Shown: positions 27,596-37,676, numbered from the stretch's first letter. The stretch is DNA of 64,000 nt from Stenoxybacter acetivorans DSM 19021 (GCF_000745895.1 NZ_JQKE01000004.1:23154-87153), one strand, 5' to 3'. A program made the numbers and translations. The notes: generated by a model from the sequence alone, not told the origin.

Positions 27596-28528
27596 TCAGC
27601 CCAAAGCCGCTGTTAATTCCGGTACGGCGGTAAATAAATCCGCCACCAAACCATAATCTGCCACATTAAAAATCGGTGCGTCCGGGTCTTTATTGATGGC
27701 AACGATGACTTTGCTGTCTTGCATGCCCGCCAAGTGTTGTATTGCACCGGAAATGCCGATGGCGAAATATAATTCGGGAGCAACCACTTTACCGGTTTGT
27801 CCGACTTGGTAATCGTTGGGTGCGTAGCCCGCGTCCACGGCGGCGCGAGATGCACCGATGGCGGCGTTCAATTTGTCTGCCAGCGGCATCAATATGCGGT
27901 TAAATTCTTCGGCACTGCCCAAGGCTCGCCCGCCGGAAACGATGATTTTGGCTTGTGTTAATTCAGGGCGGTCTGATTGAGTTAATTCGCGGCTGACAAA
28001 TCGGCTCAAGTTTTGCACCGGCGCAGCGGCAATACTTTCCACAACGGCATTGCCGCCTGTTGCTGCCGCTGCGTCAAACGCAGTCGCGCGAATGGTTAAT
28101 ACCAATTGGTTGTCATCGCTTTGTACCGTGGCAAAGGCGTTGCCGGCGTAAATTGGGCGCACAAAAGTATGTGCGTCCACCACCTCGGTTAAATCAGACA
28201 CTTGCGGACAATCAAGCGATGCGGCGATGCGCGGCATCAGGTTTTTGCCAAACGCGGTTGCCGTGGCGGCGATGTGGCTGTAATCTTTGGCGATACTTAC
28301 AACCAAAGGTGCGATTTCTTCAGCCAGCCCGTTGGCGTAGTGTTCGGCATCAGCGAGCAATATTTTGGCAACACCGTTAATGTGTTTGGCTTCTTCTGCC
28401 ACGCTTTGCGCATGGCTGCCGGCAACCAAAACATGTACTTCACCCAGTTTTTCAGCGGCGGTAACGGCGTGTAAAGTGGCGGGATTGAGTTTATTGTTGT
28501 CGTGTTCGGCAATAATTAATATGGTCAT
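27596..28528 (-). CDS. etfA: Electron transfer flavoprotein alpha subunit
   Basis: With EtfB it carries electrons from acyl-CoA dehydrogenases to the quinone pool. The 310-residue product has the N-terminal adenine-nucleotide-like fold ([19 protein letters not shown]) and the C-terminal FAD-binding domain with the [21 protein letters not shown] type segment (27790-27730) and [19 protein letters not shown]. The ATG at 28528 is preferred over 28534 because GAGGA lies at proper distance. It sits 9 bases after etfB in the same unit and heads the acyl-CoA catabolic block. Confidence 0.96.
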   Translation of the reverse strand: MTILIIAEHDNNKLNPATLHAVTAAEKLGEVHVLVAGSHAQSVAEEAKHINGVAKILLADAEHYANGLAEEIAPLVVSIAKDYSHIAATATAFGKNLMPRIAASLDCPQVSDLTEVVDAHTFVRPIYAGNAFATVQSDDNQLVLTIRATAFDAAAATGGNAVVESIAAAPVQNLSRFVSRELTQSDRPELTQAKIIVSGGRALGSAEEFNRILMPLADKLNAAIGASRAAVDAGYAPNDYQVGQTGKVVAPELYFAIGISGAIQHLAGMQDSKVIVAINKDPDAPIFNVADYGLVADLFTAVPELTAALG

Positions 28529-28537
28529 TATCATTCC

Positions 28538-29287
28538 TCAAATAACTTTGGCTTCGTTTTTTAATTTGCTGACAAGTTCGGCAACGCTTTCTACTTTTAC
28601 GCCGGCAGTGCGTGTTTTGGGTTCAGCCACTTTGATTTGGCGCAAGCGCGGGGTAATGTCCACGCCCAATTCAGCAGCGGTTTTTTTCTCCAGTGGTTTT
28701 TTCTTTGCTTGCATGATGTTGGGTAATTTTACGTAGCGCGGCTCGTTTAAGCGCAAATCGGTGCTGATAACCGCCGGTAAAGTTAATGCCAGTGTTTCCA
28801 AACCGCCGTCAATTTCACGGGTGAGCAAAACTTCACCTTCGCCGATGACCACTTTACTGGCAAATGTGCCTTGCGGTGCGTTCATCAGGGCTGCCAGCAT
28901 TTGTGCGGTTTGATTGGCATCATCATCAATTGCTTGTTTACCCAAGAGCAGTAAGTCCGGTTTTTCGCTGTCGGCAATGGCTTTCAGCAGTTTTGCCACT
29001 GCTAAAGGTTCGAGTTTTTCATCGGTTTCAACGTGAACAGCACGGTCTGCACCCATTGCCAAAGCCGTGCGTAAGGTCTCTTCACATTGCTTCACACCCA
29101 AAGATACCACCACGATTTCGGTGATTTTTCCCGCTTCTTTCAAGCGCACGGCTTCTTCTACCGCGATTTCGTCAAACGGATTCATTGACATCTTAACGTT
29201 GCCGATGTCCACGTCTGAACCGTCTGTTTTTACACGCACTTTGACGTTGTAATCAACCACCCGTTTTACTGCAACCAATGCTTTCAT
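28538..29287 (-). CDS. etfB: Electron transfer flavoprotein beta subunit
   Basis: The 249-residue partner of EtfA, binding AMP. It has [62 protein letters not shown] and [16 protein letters not shown], all family hallmarks. AAGGAG precedes the ATG. It is the first gene of etfBA on the minus strand and lies next to a CoA-transferase gene that points the same way (138-base gap). Confidence 0.97.
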   Translation of the reverse strand: MKALVAVKRVVDYNVKVRVKTDGSDVDIGNVKMSMNPFDEIAVEEAVRLKEAGKITEIVVVSLGVKQCEETLRTALAMGADRAVHVETDEKLEPLAVAKLLKAIADSEKPDLLLLGKQAIDDDANQTAQMLAALMNAPQGTFASKVVIGEGEVLLTREIDGGLETLALTLPAVISTDLRLNEPRYVKLPNIMQAKKKPLEKKTAAELGVDITPRLRQIKVAEPKTRTAGVKVESVAELVSKLKNEAKVI

Positions 29288-29425
29288 GGATACTCCTTGT
29301 GTCTTGTCTGAATTCAGTTATCACACGATGTTTTCCGACTGTGGTTTATTTTAACCAAATATGAAGGTCAATAGTGATGAAACTGTTTTGATTGGATTTT
29401 TTAATTTTTACTTTATTCAAAGCAA

Positions 29426-30658
29426 TTAAACAATTCCTTTTTCTGCCAATGTCTGTATTTGTGCGGCATCCATGCCGAGTAAATCACTCAAAATTTCATG
29501 GGTATGCTGCCCCAATGTTGGCGGTGCCATGCGGTATTCTACCGGTGAGCCGCTTAATTTCAGCGGGCTGGCAACCAGCGGCACGCTGCCGTTGGCGGTG
29601 AGCGGGTGCGGCAGTTCGACTTTCATGCCGCGATGCTGAACTTGCGGGTGCGCAAAGGTCTGGGCGATATTATTAATTGCGCCGCACGGAACACCGGCTT
29701 TTTCCAGCGGGCTAATCCAATCGGCAACATTTTTTTCTGATAACGCAGATTGCAGCATGGATATAATAATTTCACGGTTGCGCACACGTCCGGCATTGGT
29801 TTTGAAGCGGTCGTCTGCTGCCCATTCTCGGTGATCAAGAATTTCACAAAGTTTGGCAAATTGGCTGTCATTGCCCACCGCCAGCACCATTTGCCCGTCT
29901 TTGGTATCGAACACTTGATACGGTACGATGTTGGCATGGGCATTGCCTTGGCGTTTCGGAATATTGCCCGATACCAAGTAATTCATATTCATGTTTGCCA
30001 AGGCGGCTACCTGAACATCAAGCAAGGCAGTGTCAATGTATTGACCTTCGCCGCTGCTGTGGCGGTGATTAATGGCGGCAAGAATGGCAACGGTTGCGTA
30101 CATGCCGGTCATAATATCGGCAAATGCCACGCCGACTTTTTGCGGACCGCCGCCGGGTAAATCGTCGCGCTCGCCGGTGATGCTCATCAAGCCGCCCATG
30201 CCTTGTACAACAAAATCATAACCTGCCAAAGAAGAAAGCGGACCGTCCTGCCCAAAGCCGGTAATGGAGCAGTAAATCAGGCGCGGATTGATGATTTTTA
30301 AATCGTCATAGCTCAAGCCGTAGCGTTTCATGTCGCCGACTTTGTAGTTTTCGATAAATACATCACTGTTTTTCACCAATTCACGCACCAAGGCTTGTCC
30401 TTCCGGCTTGGATAAATTCAGAGTCAGCGATTTTTTATTGCGGTTTGCCGCCAGATAATAAGCAGAATCCGCAGTGCATTCTTTACCGTCTTTGTCTTTC
30501 AAATAGGGAGGTCCCCAGCCGCGCGTGTCATCGCCTGCACCGGGTCGTTCCACTTTGATTACTTCCGCACCCAAATCTGCCAAGATTTGTCCGCACCACG
30601 GTCCTGCCAGCACCCGGGATAAGTCCAATACGCGAATACCGCTTAATGCACCGCTCAT
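29426..30658 (-). CDS. Class III CoA-transferase (CaiB/BaiF), closest in style to succinyl-CoA:glutarate CoA-transferase
   Basis: Moves CoA from a donor acyl-CoA to a free acid. The 410-residue product starts LSGIRVLDLSRVLAGPWCGQ, then AEVIKVERPGAGDDTRGWGP, NRNKKSLTLNL, the LIYCSITGFGQDGP stretch and GYDFVVQGMGGLM around the expected catalytic Asp, and HANIVPYQVFDTKDG. This wording is very close to the SUGCT group acting on glutarate/adipate-type dicarboxylates, which fits the downstream beta-oxidation genes. Start at 30658 keeps the GGAG at good distance; 30664 and 30661 are also ATGs. Divergent from the IclR regulator. Confidence 0.85.
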   Translation of the reverse strand: MSGALSGIRVLDLSRVLAGPWCGQILADLGAEVIKVERPGAGDDTRGWGPPYLKDKDGKECTADSAYYLAANRNKKSLTLNLSKPEGQALVRELVKNSDVFIENYKVGDMKRYGLSYDDLKIINPRLIYCSITGFGQDGPLSSLAGYDFVVQGMGGLMSITGERDDLPGGGPQKVGVAFADIMTGMYATVAILAAINHRHSSGEGQYIDTALLDVQVAALANMNMNYLVSGNIPKRQGNAHANIVPYQVFDTKDGQMVLAVGNDSQFAKLCEILDHREWAADDRFKTNAGRVRNREIIISMLQSALSEKNVADWISPLEKAGVPCGAINNIAQTFAHPQVQHRGMKVELPHPLTANGSVPLVASPLKLSGSPVEYRMAPPTLGQHTHEILSDLLGMDAAQIQTLAEKGIV

Positions 30659-30726
30659 CATCATTCTCCAATAAAGGATTCAGTTAAAAAATACATCTGC
30701 GTAAGAATTTGGTGTGATGTAGTTTG

Positions 30727-30740
30727 TTCGCATTGCAGAA
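30727..30740. promoter_or_regulatory. Operator-like site 1 in the CoA-transferase/iclR gap
   Basis: TTCGCATTGCAGAA, a pseudo-palindrome repeated 20 bases later and again at 30891 (reverse sense). The 569-base divergent gap 30659-31227 is AT-rich and holds these three sites; no other feature was seen there. Confidence 0.5.
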
Positions 30741-30746
30741 TATTAT

Positions 30747-30760
30747 TTCGCCATGCAGAA
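30747..30760. promoter_or_regulatory. Operator-like site 2
   Basis: TTCGCCATGCAGAA, same orientation as site 1 and spaced 20 bases from it, about two DNA turns. Confidence 0.5.
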
Positions 30761-30890
30761 CACAATGTCATTATTAAGTTTAAATTCTAAATAAAGTATT
30801 GGCATTTGTAAATTCAATAAAATAATAATTTTTTGATAAATAATATATTATTATTTTACAAGCAGTTATTATTAATTATTTTTTACAATA

Positions 30891-30904
30891 TTCCGCATAG
30901 CGAA
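30891..30904. promoter_or_regulatory. Operator-like site 3
   Basis: TTCCGCATAGCGAA, which matches the reverse complements of sites 1 and 2 (TTCTGCAATGCGAA, TTCTGCATGGCGAA). It lies 324 bases before the iclR start. Confidence 0.45.
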
Positions 30905-31227
30905 ATGATATTTCATTTTTATTGACGAGGTGAAGAAAGGTATGCAAAATTATCACGGAAAGTGCAAAGTTGAATAAAGCCTGAATTGAGACATTGGTCT
31001 GCTGTAACAAAACAAAATAAAACGCCGCAAAAGGCAAATAAATACGGTTACGGTTGAAATTTACTGCTTGTGGGTTAAGTGCATCTGCATTGAGAAATTA
31101 AAGCGGCGGGTAAATTTCTGCGGCAGTGAATCGTTTTTCACTTGTAACAAGTAGTTGGCCGTATGGCATCTTGTTTTTTGACTGTGAAAAATGGGTTTGG
31201 TAAGACAACATAATAAATACAACATAA

Positions 31228-32049
31228 ATGAATGATTTGAGTATGACTGACTACATCAATAATGACATCGCCCGTTTCAATGAAGGAAGCGGCGAAAAAG
31301 AGAGGCAGTTTGTTACTGCGCTGGCACGAGGATTGGAAATTTTACGTTGTTTCAGTCCGGGTGAACGGTATTTGGGTGTGGCGGAATTATCACGCCGTTC
31401 GGGGATTCCGAAGCCGTCGGTTTCGCGTTTGGCAGGCACTTTGGTAACGCTGGGCTACCTGGATTATTCGCCGGAGTTGTCCAAATACAGTTTGGGCATA
31501 GGTGTGTTGTCGCTGGGATATGCCATGCTGTCTAACATTGGTTTACGCCAAATGGTACGCCCGATGTTGCAGGAATTGGCGGAATATTCACAAGCTTCCG
31601 TGTCCATCGGCATGCGAGACCGTCTAAGTATGGTGTATGTGGAAACCGTGCGCAGCACCGCACCATTGGGCATGAGGCGAGGTGTCGGTTCACGCTTGCC
31701 AATGGGCTTAACGGCATTGGGTCATGCTTATTTAGCAGGGCTGCCTGAAAACGAGCGGGCATTTTTAATGGGACAATTGAGTGAACGTGCCGGTTCGGCA
31801 TGGCCGCAAATGCAAGAATCCATTGAACAAAATTTGCATCACTGTGCTGTTCATGGGTTTTGTGTTTCCATTGCGCAGTGGGAAAAAGATGTGAGTGCGG
31901 TGGCTGTGCCGTTTCGTGATCACGACGGCACTTTGATGTCGTTCAGCTGCGGCGGTGCGGCATTTTTGCTGACTGAAGATCGTTTGAAAAGCGATATTGG
32001 TCCGCGTTTGGTCAATATCGTTAATAGCATCGGCGGACAATCCCGCTGA
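31228..32049 (+). CDS. IclR-family transcriptional regulator
   Basis: A 273-residue regulator. The N-terminal winged HTH lies near residues 28-85 (ALARGLEILRCFSPGERYLG, LSRRSGIPKPSVSRLAGTL), followed by the IclR effector-binding domain (SIGMRDRLSMVYVETVRSTA, RLPMGLTALGHAYLAGL, GFCVSIAQWEKDVSAVAVPF). Regulators of this type (PcaR, PcaU, DcaR) often govern dicarboxylate and aromatic catabolism. It stands between the divergent CoA-transferase and, 19 bases downstream, the acyl-CoA dehydrogenase, which it probably controls. ATG at 31228 or 31243; neither has a strong ribosome-binding site. Confidence 0.9.
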   Translation: MNDLSMTDYINNDIARFNEGSGEKERQFVTALARGLEILRCFSPGERYLGVAELSRRSGIPKPSVSRLAGTLVTLGYLDYSPELSKYSLGIGVLSLGYAMLSNIGLRQMVRPMLQELAEYSQASVSIGMRDRLSMVYVETVRSTAPLGMRRGVGSRLPMGLTALGHAYLAGLPENERAFLMGQLSERAGSAWPQMQESIEQNLHHCAVHGFCVSIAQWEKDVSAVAVPFRDHDGTLMSFSCGGAAFLLTEDRLKSDIGPRLVNIVNSIGGQSR

Positions 32050-32068
32050 AAATCATAAAGGAAAAAAC

Positions 32069-33223
32069 ATGATTCGCGATCAAGAAACCTTATCAATTTT
32101 GCTGGATACCATATCGCGCTTTGTTAAAGAAAGGCTGATACCGGCGGAAGAAACCGTTGCCGAAACCGATGAAATTCCGGCAGACATTGTTTCTGAAATG
32201 AAAGAAATGGGCTTATTTGGTTTGAGCACTCCCGAGGAATACGGCGGGCTGGGCTTAACCATGGAAGAAGAAGTGATGGTGGGTTTTGAAATCGCCAAAA
32301 CCTCTCCGTGTTTTCGTTCCCTGATTGGCACCAACAACGGCATCGGTTCACAAGGCATTATTGTGGACGGCACGGAAGCGCAAAAACAACACTATTTGCC
32401 CAAGCTGGCGGCAGGTGAATTGATTGCTTCGTTTGCTTTAACTGAGCCGGATTCGGGTTCAGATGCCGCTTCGCTGCGCACCACTGCCAAACGAGACGGT
32501 GATTTTTATGTGTTAAACGGCACAAAACGCTTCATCACCAATGCGCCTGAAGCAAGTATATTCACCGTGATGGCGCGAACCAATCCCGAGATTAAGGGTG
32601 CGAAAGGCATTACGGCTTTTATCGTAGAACGCGGCACGCCCGGGCTGACTGTGGGTAAAGCCGATAAAAAAATGGGACAAAAAGGCGCACACACTGCCGA
32701 CGTGATTTTTGAAAATTGCCGTGTTCCCGCCGCCAATATCATCGGCGGACAAGAGGGCGTGGGTTTCGGCACAGCCATGAAAGTGTTGGACAAAGGCAGG
32801 CTGCACATTGCTTCTATTTGCACCGGCGCGGCAGAGCGCATGTTAAATGATGCCTTGCACTACGCTGTTGAACGCAAGCAATTCGGTAAACCAATTGTTG
32901 AATTTCAGCTGATTCAAGCGATGCTGGCAGACAGCAAAGCCGAAATCTACGCAGCCCGCTCCATGATTTTGGAAGCCGCCCGCAAACGTGATCGCGGTGA
33001 ATCGGTGTCCACCGAGGCTTCGTGCTGCAAAATGTTTGCATCTGAAATGTGCGGACGGGTGGCAGACCGTGCGGTGCAAATTTTCGGCGGTGCGGGTTAT
33101 ATCGCCGAGTATCCGATTGAGCGGTTCTACCGTGATGTGCGTTTATTCCGCATTTACGAAGGCACCACGCAAATTCAGCAAATCGTGATTGCACGAAACA
33201 TGGTGAAAGATTTGCAGGCTTAA
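32069..33223 (+). CDS. Acyl-CoA dehydrogenase
   Basis: A 384-residue FAD enzyme that makes the 2,3-enoyl-CoA and passes electrons to EtfAB. It has FGLSTPEEYGGLGLTMEEEV, the FAD-binding FALTEPDSGSDAAS, YAVERKQFGKPIVEFQ, and IYEGTTQIQQIVIARNM near the end with Glu364 as the likely catalytic base. The substrate is inferred from neighbours: a dicarboxylyl-CoA such as adipyl-CoA (compare DcaA of Acinetobacter). AAAGG precedes the ATG at 32069. It follows iclR on the same strand and ends at a strong uptake-sequence terminator. Confidence 0.93.
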   Translation: MIRDQETLSILLDTISRFVKERLIPAEETVAETDEIPADIVSEMKEMGLFGLSTPEEYGGLGLTMEEEVMVGFEIAKTSPCFRSLIGTNNGIGSQGIIVDGTEAQKQHYLPKLAAGELIASFALTEPDSGSDAASLRTTAKRDGDFYVLNGTKRFITNAPEASIFTVMARTNPEIKGAKGITAFIVERGTPGLTVGKADKKMGQKGAHTADVIFENCRVPAANIIGGQEGVGFGTAMKVLDKGRLHIASICTGAAERMLNDALHYAVERKQFGKPIVEFQLIQAMLADSKAEIYAARSMILEAARKRDRGESVSTEASCCKMFASEMCGRVADRAVQIFGGAGYIAEYPIERFYRDVRLFRIYEGTTQIQQIVIARNMVKDLQA

Positions 33224-33227
33224 TCAC

Positions 33228-33260
33228 AGGCTGCCTGAAAAGGTTTTCAGGCAGCCTTTT
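33228..33260 (+). terminator. Uptake-sequence terminator after the acyl-CoA dehydrogenase
   Basis: AGGCTGCCTGAAAA (33228-33241) and TTTTCAGGCAGCCT (33244-33257) form a perfect 14-bp stem followed by T residues. The remaining gap to 33575 is AT-rich leader sequence for the MFS gene, with no other element recognised. Confidence 0.85.
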
Positions 33261-33575
33261 ATTTCATTTGCCGCTTTGTTTGAAGGAGAAATAACTTCGC
33301 GCAAAAATACAACACCAAACCACAGAAATGAAGCAAACGAAAAATCAAGCAGCCAATGATTTTTCAATTAAGACCAATTTGATAACCAAATGGTTTTAAA
33401 AATCATTACTCACGGTATTTATACCCACGTTTTATATGCAAATACAGCATTGTTATCGTGTTTTGTATTGGTTTTTACACCCGCGGTACCCGATTAAGAA
33501 ATATATATTTTACGTTTTAGTGTGTTTGACTCAAACAGCCACTGAAATATCCAAATAAAAAACAGGAGATAAGTC

Positions 33576-34847
33576 ATGAATACAACCACAGCAACACAAC
33601 AACAGCCCGGCGGCAAGATTTGGATTGCCGTGTTCATCTTCGGCTTTTTGGTGCTGATGATGGACGGTGCTGATTTGATGTTTTTGTCTTACAGTCTAAC
33701 TTCATTGAAAAAAGAATTCGGCTTAGATTCGTCGCAAGTCGGTTCACTGGGTACGATTACACTGGTGGGCATGGCAATCGGCGGCATTTACGGCGGCTGG
33801 GCGGCAGACCGCTTTGGGCGCGTGAAAACCGTGGTGTGGTGTACGATTATTTTCTCGGTAGGCACAGCTGTTTTGGGCGCAACCCAAAGCTATTGGCAGT
33901 TTGCCATATTCCGTTTTATTGCCGCTTTGGGTTTGGGTGCAGCGTATGTAACTTGTAACACATTGATGGCAGAGTATGTGCCGACAAAATACCGCACCAC
34001 CGTATTGGGTACCTTGCAGGCGGGTTGGTCGGTCGGTTATTTGGTGGCAACTCTTCTGGCACGTGCGATTATTCCTGTATATGGCTGGCGTTGGTTGTTT
34101 TACATCGCATTGATTCCGGTGGTGCTGGCATTTGCCATGCAGTGGATTGTGCCGGAACCGCAGGCTTGGATTGCCGCCAATGCCAAACGGCTGCAGCAAA
34201 AAGCGGCGGGGCTTGCCAATCAAGTGGTGGAAAAAACCGAAAATGCCTACAAAACCATTTTCAGCAACCCTGCTGTGCGTACCATGTTCATCTTGTGGTG
34301 TCTTACCGCCGGCTTTTTGCAATTCGGTTATTACGGCATTGCCACTTGGCTGCCAACCTATTTGGAACAAGAAACCGGCATGGCGTTTAAGACAATGACC
34401 GAGTACATGGTGGGCTATTACATTGCCATGATTCTGGGCAAAATCATCGCCGGTTGGGTAGCGGATCGCATTGGCAGACGCGCTGTGTATGCGTTTGGCG
34501 CAATTGGTGCAGCGGTGTGTATCCCTTTAATCGTGTTGTACAGTACCCCCGCTAATATTATTTACTTAATGATTGCCTTTGGTTTTGTTTATGGTATTCC
34601 CTATGGTGTCAATGCCACTTACATGACCGAAAGTTTTGAGACCCGTATTCGCGGTACAGCCGTGGGCGGTGCGTATAACGTGGGGCGTGTGATGGCTGCT
34701 GCTGCACCGTTTGTGATCGGTTTTCTTGCTGATAAAGGCATGATAGGGGTGGGCTTTTTCGTGATGGGCGGTGCATATTTCCTTTGCGGTTTAATCCCTG
34801 CCTTGTTTATTAAAGACAAATTGTTTGACCCGCAAAAGTCGAATTGA
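33576..34847 (+). CDS. MFS transporter, aromatic acid:H+ symporter (AAHS) type
   Basis: A 423-residue inner-membrane carrier with twelve helices. The first helix carries the AAHS-type acidic motif MMDGADLMFLSYSL, followed by GGWAADRFGRVKTV (MFS loop 2-3 motif) and AGWVADRIGRRAVY in the second half. Members import aromatic acids or dicarboxylates; the genes around it point to a linear dicarboxylate (compare DcaK). CAGGAG precedes the ATG. It begins the second half of the catabolic block. Confidence 0.87.
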   Translation: MNTTTATQQQPGGKIWIAVFIFGFLVLMMDGADLMFLSYSLTSLKKEFGLDSSQVGSLGTITLVGMAIGGIYGGWAADRFGRVKTVVWCTIIFSVGTAVLGATQSYWQFAIFRFIAALGLGAAYVTCNTLMAEYVPTKYRTTVLGTLQAGWSVGYLVATLLARAIIPVYGWRWLFYIALIPVVLAFAMQWIVPEPQAWIAANAKRLQQKAAGLANQVVEKTENAYKTIFSNPAVRTMFILWCLTAGFLQFGYYGIATWLPTYLEQETGMAFKTMTEYMVGYYIAMILGKIIAGWVADRIGRRAVYAFGAIGAAVCIPLIVLYSTPANIIYLMIAFGFVYGIPYGVNATYMTESFETRIRGTAVGGAYNVGRVMAAAAPFVIGFLADKGMIGVGFFVMGGAYFLCGLIPALFIKDKLFDPQKSN

Positions 34848-34873
34848 GTGAATTTAATTGGTTGCGGCTGTGT

Positions 34874-34888
34874 TTCAGGCAGCCTGAA
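34874..34888. repeat. Near-palindromic DNA uptake sequence
   Basis: TTCAGGCAGCCTGAA; a second identical copy is at 34942-34956. Both lie in the 206-base gap between the MFS and hydratase genes. Confidence 0.8.
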
Positions 34889-35053
34889 AAGCAGAATGTG
34901 TGATTACCGTTGTGTTTGGCAGTCAGTAATCGGCATGATGTTTCAGGCAGCCTGAAAAACAAAACATGCTGTGGTGTGCATGGCGCACCAATCTGCGGTT
35001 TATGCTGCAACTTTTTAGAATTTCAGAATCGGCTGTTCTGCAAAGGAAACATC

Positions 35054-35839
35054 ATGCAAGAAACAATCAACAGCGTGGTATTAACCGAATACCCTGCTCA
35101 ATATGTTGCGCTGGTGCGTTTAAATCGCCCTGAAGCCAGAAATGCGTTGAATAATGAAGTACGCCGGCAATTGGCGCACGTGTTTACTGAATTGAGCGGC
35201 AATGCCGACATTCGCGCCATTGTTTTAACCGGCGGCGATGAAGTGTTTGCGGCAGGTGCAGACATCAAAGACATGACCACTGCCACCACCATCAGTATGT
35301 ATCAGCGTCATGCCGAACGCTATTGGCAAGCCATAGCCGATTGCCCCAAGCCGATTATTGCCGCCGTGAACGGCTATGCTTTGGGCGGCGGCTGTGAATT
35401 GGCAATGCATGCCGACATCATCATTGCCGGTGAGGGCGCACGGTTTGGTCAGCCTGAAGTCAAAGTGGGCGTGATGCCGGGCGCGGGCGGGACACAACGC
35501 TTAATTCGTGCCGTTGGTAAATTCCAAGCAATGCGCTTGTTGTTTACCGGTTGTATGGTTAAAGCACCCGAAGCCTTGCGCATGGGTTTGGTGAGTGAAA
35601 TGGTTGCCGACGGAGAAACGGTGGCGCGGGCAGTGGAAATGGCACAGGAAATCGCCAAAATGCCGCCGATTGCCATTGCGCAAATCAAAGAAGTGGTGCT
35701 GTCGGGAATGGATTTGCCTTTGGATGCGGCTTTAACCTTGGAGCGCAAAGCATTTCAGTTGCTGTTTAGCTCACAAGATCAAAAAGAGGGTGCAAACGCA
35801 TTTGTGGAAAAACGCACCCCGAATTATCAGGGAGAATAA
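35054..35839 (+). CDS. Enoyl-CoA hydratase
   Basis: Crotonase-fold enzyme of 261 residues that hydrates the enoyl-CoA. It has LVRLNRPEARNALNNEVRRQ, the oxyanion-hole FAAGADIKDMTT, and ALGGGCELAMHADIIIAGE with the catalytic Glu region GQPEVKVGVMPGAGGTQRL. It resembles PaaF and DcaE. AAGGAAACATC before the ATG at 35054 and the family N-terminus fix this start, although the frame is open to 34910. The dehydrogenase starts 2 bases after its stop, so the two are coupled. Confidence 0.93.
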   Translation: MQETINSVVLTEYPAQYVALVRLNRPEARNALNNEVRRQLAHVFTELSGNADIRAIVLTGGDEVFAAGADIKDMTTATTISMYQRHAERYWQAIADCPKPIIAAVNGYALGGGCELAMHADIIIAGEGARFGQPEVKVGVMPGAGGTQRLIRAVGKFQAMRLLFTGCMVKAPEALRMGLVSEMVADGETVARAVEMAQEIAKMPPIAIAQIKEVVLSGMDLPLDAALTLERKAFQLLFSSQDQKEGANAFVEKRTPNYQGE

Positions 35840-35841
35840 AC

Positions 35842-37377
35842 ATGGCAGTCAGCGAAATCAATATGATGGGTATTGTCGGCACCGGCATTATGGGTGCGGG
35901 TATTGCCCAAATTGCAGCGCAAGCAGGAATTCATGTGCTGCTGTTTGATGCGCGCGAGGGCGGTGCGCAAACGGCGAAAAATAATTTAACCAATACTTTA
36001 AATCGGTTGGCTGAAAAAGGGAAAATCACTGCTGAAGCGGCACGGCAAAGTGCGGCATGTTTGACGGCAGCAGAAAACTTAACTGCTTTATCGCCCTGTG
36101 ATTTGGTGGTGGAAGCCATTGTTGAAAATTTGGAAGCAAAACGTGATTTGGTGCAGCAGCTGGAAGCCATTGTGCGCACTGATGCCATTATCGCGTCCAA
36201 CACTTCATCGTTGTCGGTAAGCGCGATTGCCGCAGGTATGCAACACCCTGAACGCATTGCCGGCTTTCACTTTTTTAACCCAGTGCCGCTGATGAAAGTG
36301 GTGGAAATCATTCCGGGCATTAAAACCGATATAAGCGTATGCAATACCCTGCAAGCCTTGGCGGAAAAAATGGGACACACGGGTGTGCGTGCGCAAGATA
36401 CCCCGGGCTTTATCGTCAATCACGCAGGGCGTGCTTACGGTACCGAAGCCTTGAAAATTCTGGGTGAGGGTGTGGCAAGTGTGGGCGACATTGACCGCAT
36501 TTTGCGCGAAGGCGCGGGCTTTCGCATGGGACCGTTTGAACTCTTGGATTTGACCGCTTTAGACGTTTCCCACCCCGCTATGGAATCCATTTACAACCAG
36601 TTTTATCAAGACCCGCGCTATCGTCCGCACCCGCGCACCCGCCAAATGCTTACGGCAGGTTTACTCGGGCGGAAAACCAATGAGGGTTTCTACCGCTACG
36701 ATAAAGGCGTGATGCTTAACCCTGCACCGCCGCAGCCTGTTCCCGAAGTGAACAATATTCCCGCTGTGTGGCTGGGTGCGGAGTGTGATGCAGATCGCGA
36801 GCAGCTACGGACTTTGGTGCAAAATGCAGGCGGTGTATTGGACGAGGGTGCAGCACCGCAACCTGCTTCTGTTTGTTTGCTTGCTGCTTGGGGCGAAGAC
36901 GCAACCACTGCCGCATTGCGTTATCAGGTAAATCCTGCGCAAACAGTGTGTATTGATTTGTGGTGCAACCCTGCCAAACACCGCACGTTAATGCTCACCC
37001 CAATTACGGCAAAGCACACACGCGATGCTGTGCATGCTTTATTTGCTCAAGACGGTGTTGGTGTTACGGTGATTCACGATAGCAACGGCTTTGTGGCACA
37101 ACGTGTTTTGGCAAGCATTGTGAATTTAGCTGCCGACATTGCGCAGCAACAAATTGCGGGTGTGAAAGACATTGATTTGGCGGTGCGTCTGGGCTTGGGC
37201 TACCCGTACGGTCCTTTGGCGTGGGGTGATTTACTGACTGCGCCGCGTGTTCTAACGGTGTTGACGCACATTTTCGAGGCAAGCAAAGACCCGCGCTATC
37301 GCCCCAGCCCGTGGCTGCGCCGCCGTGCTTTATTGGGCATACCGCTGGTGCAGGAAGAAACGGCGGCAGTTGGGTAG
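35842..37377 (+). CDS. 3-hydroxyacyl-CoA dehydrogenase, PaaH/DcaH type
   Basis: A 511-residue NAD enzyme oxidising 3-hydroxyacyl-CoA. The N-terminal Rossmann domain has GIVGTGIMGAGIAQIAAQAG; then ASNTSSLSVSAIA, HFFNPVPLMKVVEI with the catalytic His, and GFIVNHAGRAYGTEAL. A second C-terminal dehydrogenase domain (GFVAQRVLASIVNLAADI, VRLGLGYPYGPLAWGD) gives the length typical of PaaH, which acts on 3-hydroxyadipyl-CoA. It follows the hydratase by 2 bases. Confidence 0.93.
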   Translation: MAVSEINMMGIVGTGIMGAGIAQIAAQAGIHVLLFDAREGGAQTAKNNLTNTLNRLAEKGKITAEAARQSAACLTAAENLTALSPCDLVVEAIVENLEAKRDLVQQLEAIVRTDAIIASNTSSLSVSAIAAGMQHPERIAGFHFFNPVPLMKVVEIIPGIKTDISVCNTLQALAEKMGHTGVRAQDTPGFIVNHAGRAYGTEALKILGEGVASVGDIDRILREGAGFRMGPFELLDLTALDVSHPAMESIYNQFYQDPRYRPHPRTRQMLTAGLLGRKTNEGFYRYDKGVMLNPAPPQPVPEVNNIPAVWLGAECDADREQLRTLVQNAGGVLDEGAAPQPASVCLLAAWGEDATTAALRYQVNPAQTVCIDLWCNPAKHRTLMLTPITAKHTRDAVHALFAQDGVGVTVIHDSNGFVAQRVLASIVNLAADIAQQQIAGVKDIDLAVRLGLGYPYGPLAWGDLLTAPRVLTVLTHIFEASKDPRYRPSPWLRRRALLGIPLVQEETAAVG

Positions 37378-37676
37378 TGTTGTTGTTTCAGGCAGCTTTT
37401 CATGTCTGCAAAGGCTGTGTTCGCTATTGCAGCGAGAATGCAGCGGTGCGGTAATTTGCTTCAGAAATGATTGAGCGGTTGCTGATTGTCATTCGCATAG
37501 CTGCACAGGTTGCCTGAAAAGATGCCGGTACATGATTCAGCATGTATTGCACGGTATGTTACCCCTGAAAACCGTATTCCATTCAATCGGCGGCTTTATC
37601 CGAGTGCTGAAGCTAAGGGCAAGATCAACGTGCGGCACCCCTATTTTTAATCAATTACCTAATTTCGGAGTAAATC
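37378..37676 (+). other. Leader region of the thiolase gene
   Basis: 299 bases with a degenerate uptake sequence near 37388 and TTCGCATAGCTGCA at about 37492, a weak match to the operator-like sites at 30.7-30.9 kb. TCGGAG precedes the thiolase ATG. No terminator or RNA feature was seen. Confidence 0.35.

Noticed and set aside
30659..31227. Small RNA or peptide gene in the AT-rich CoA-transferase/iclR gap
   Set aside because: No terminator-like hairpin and no open frame with a ribosome-binding site were found.
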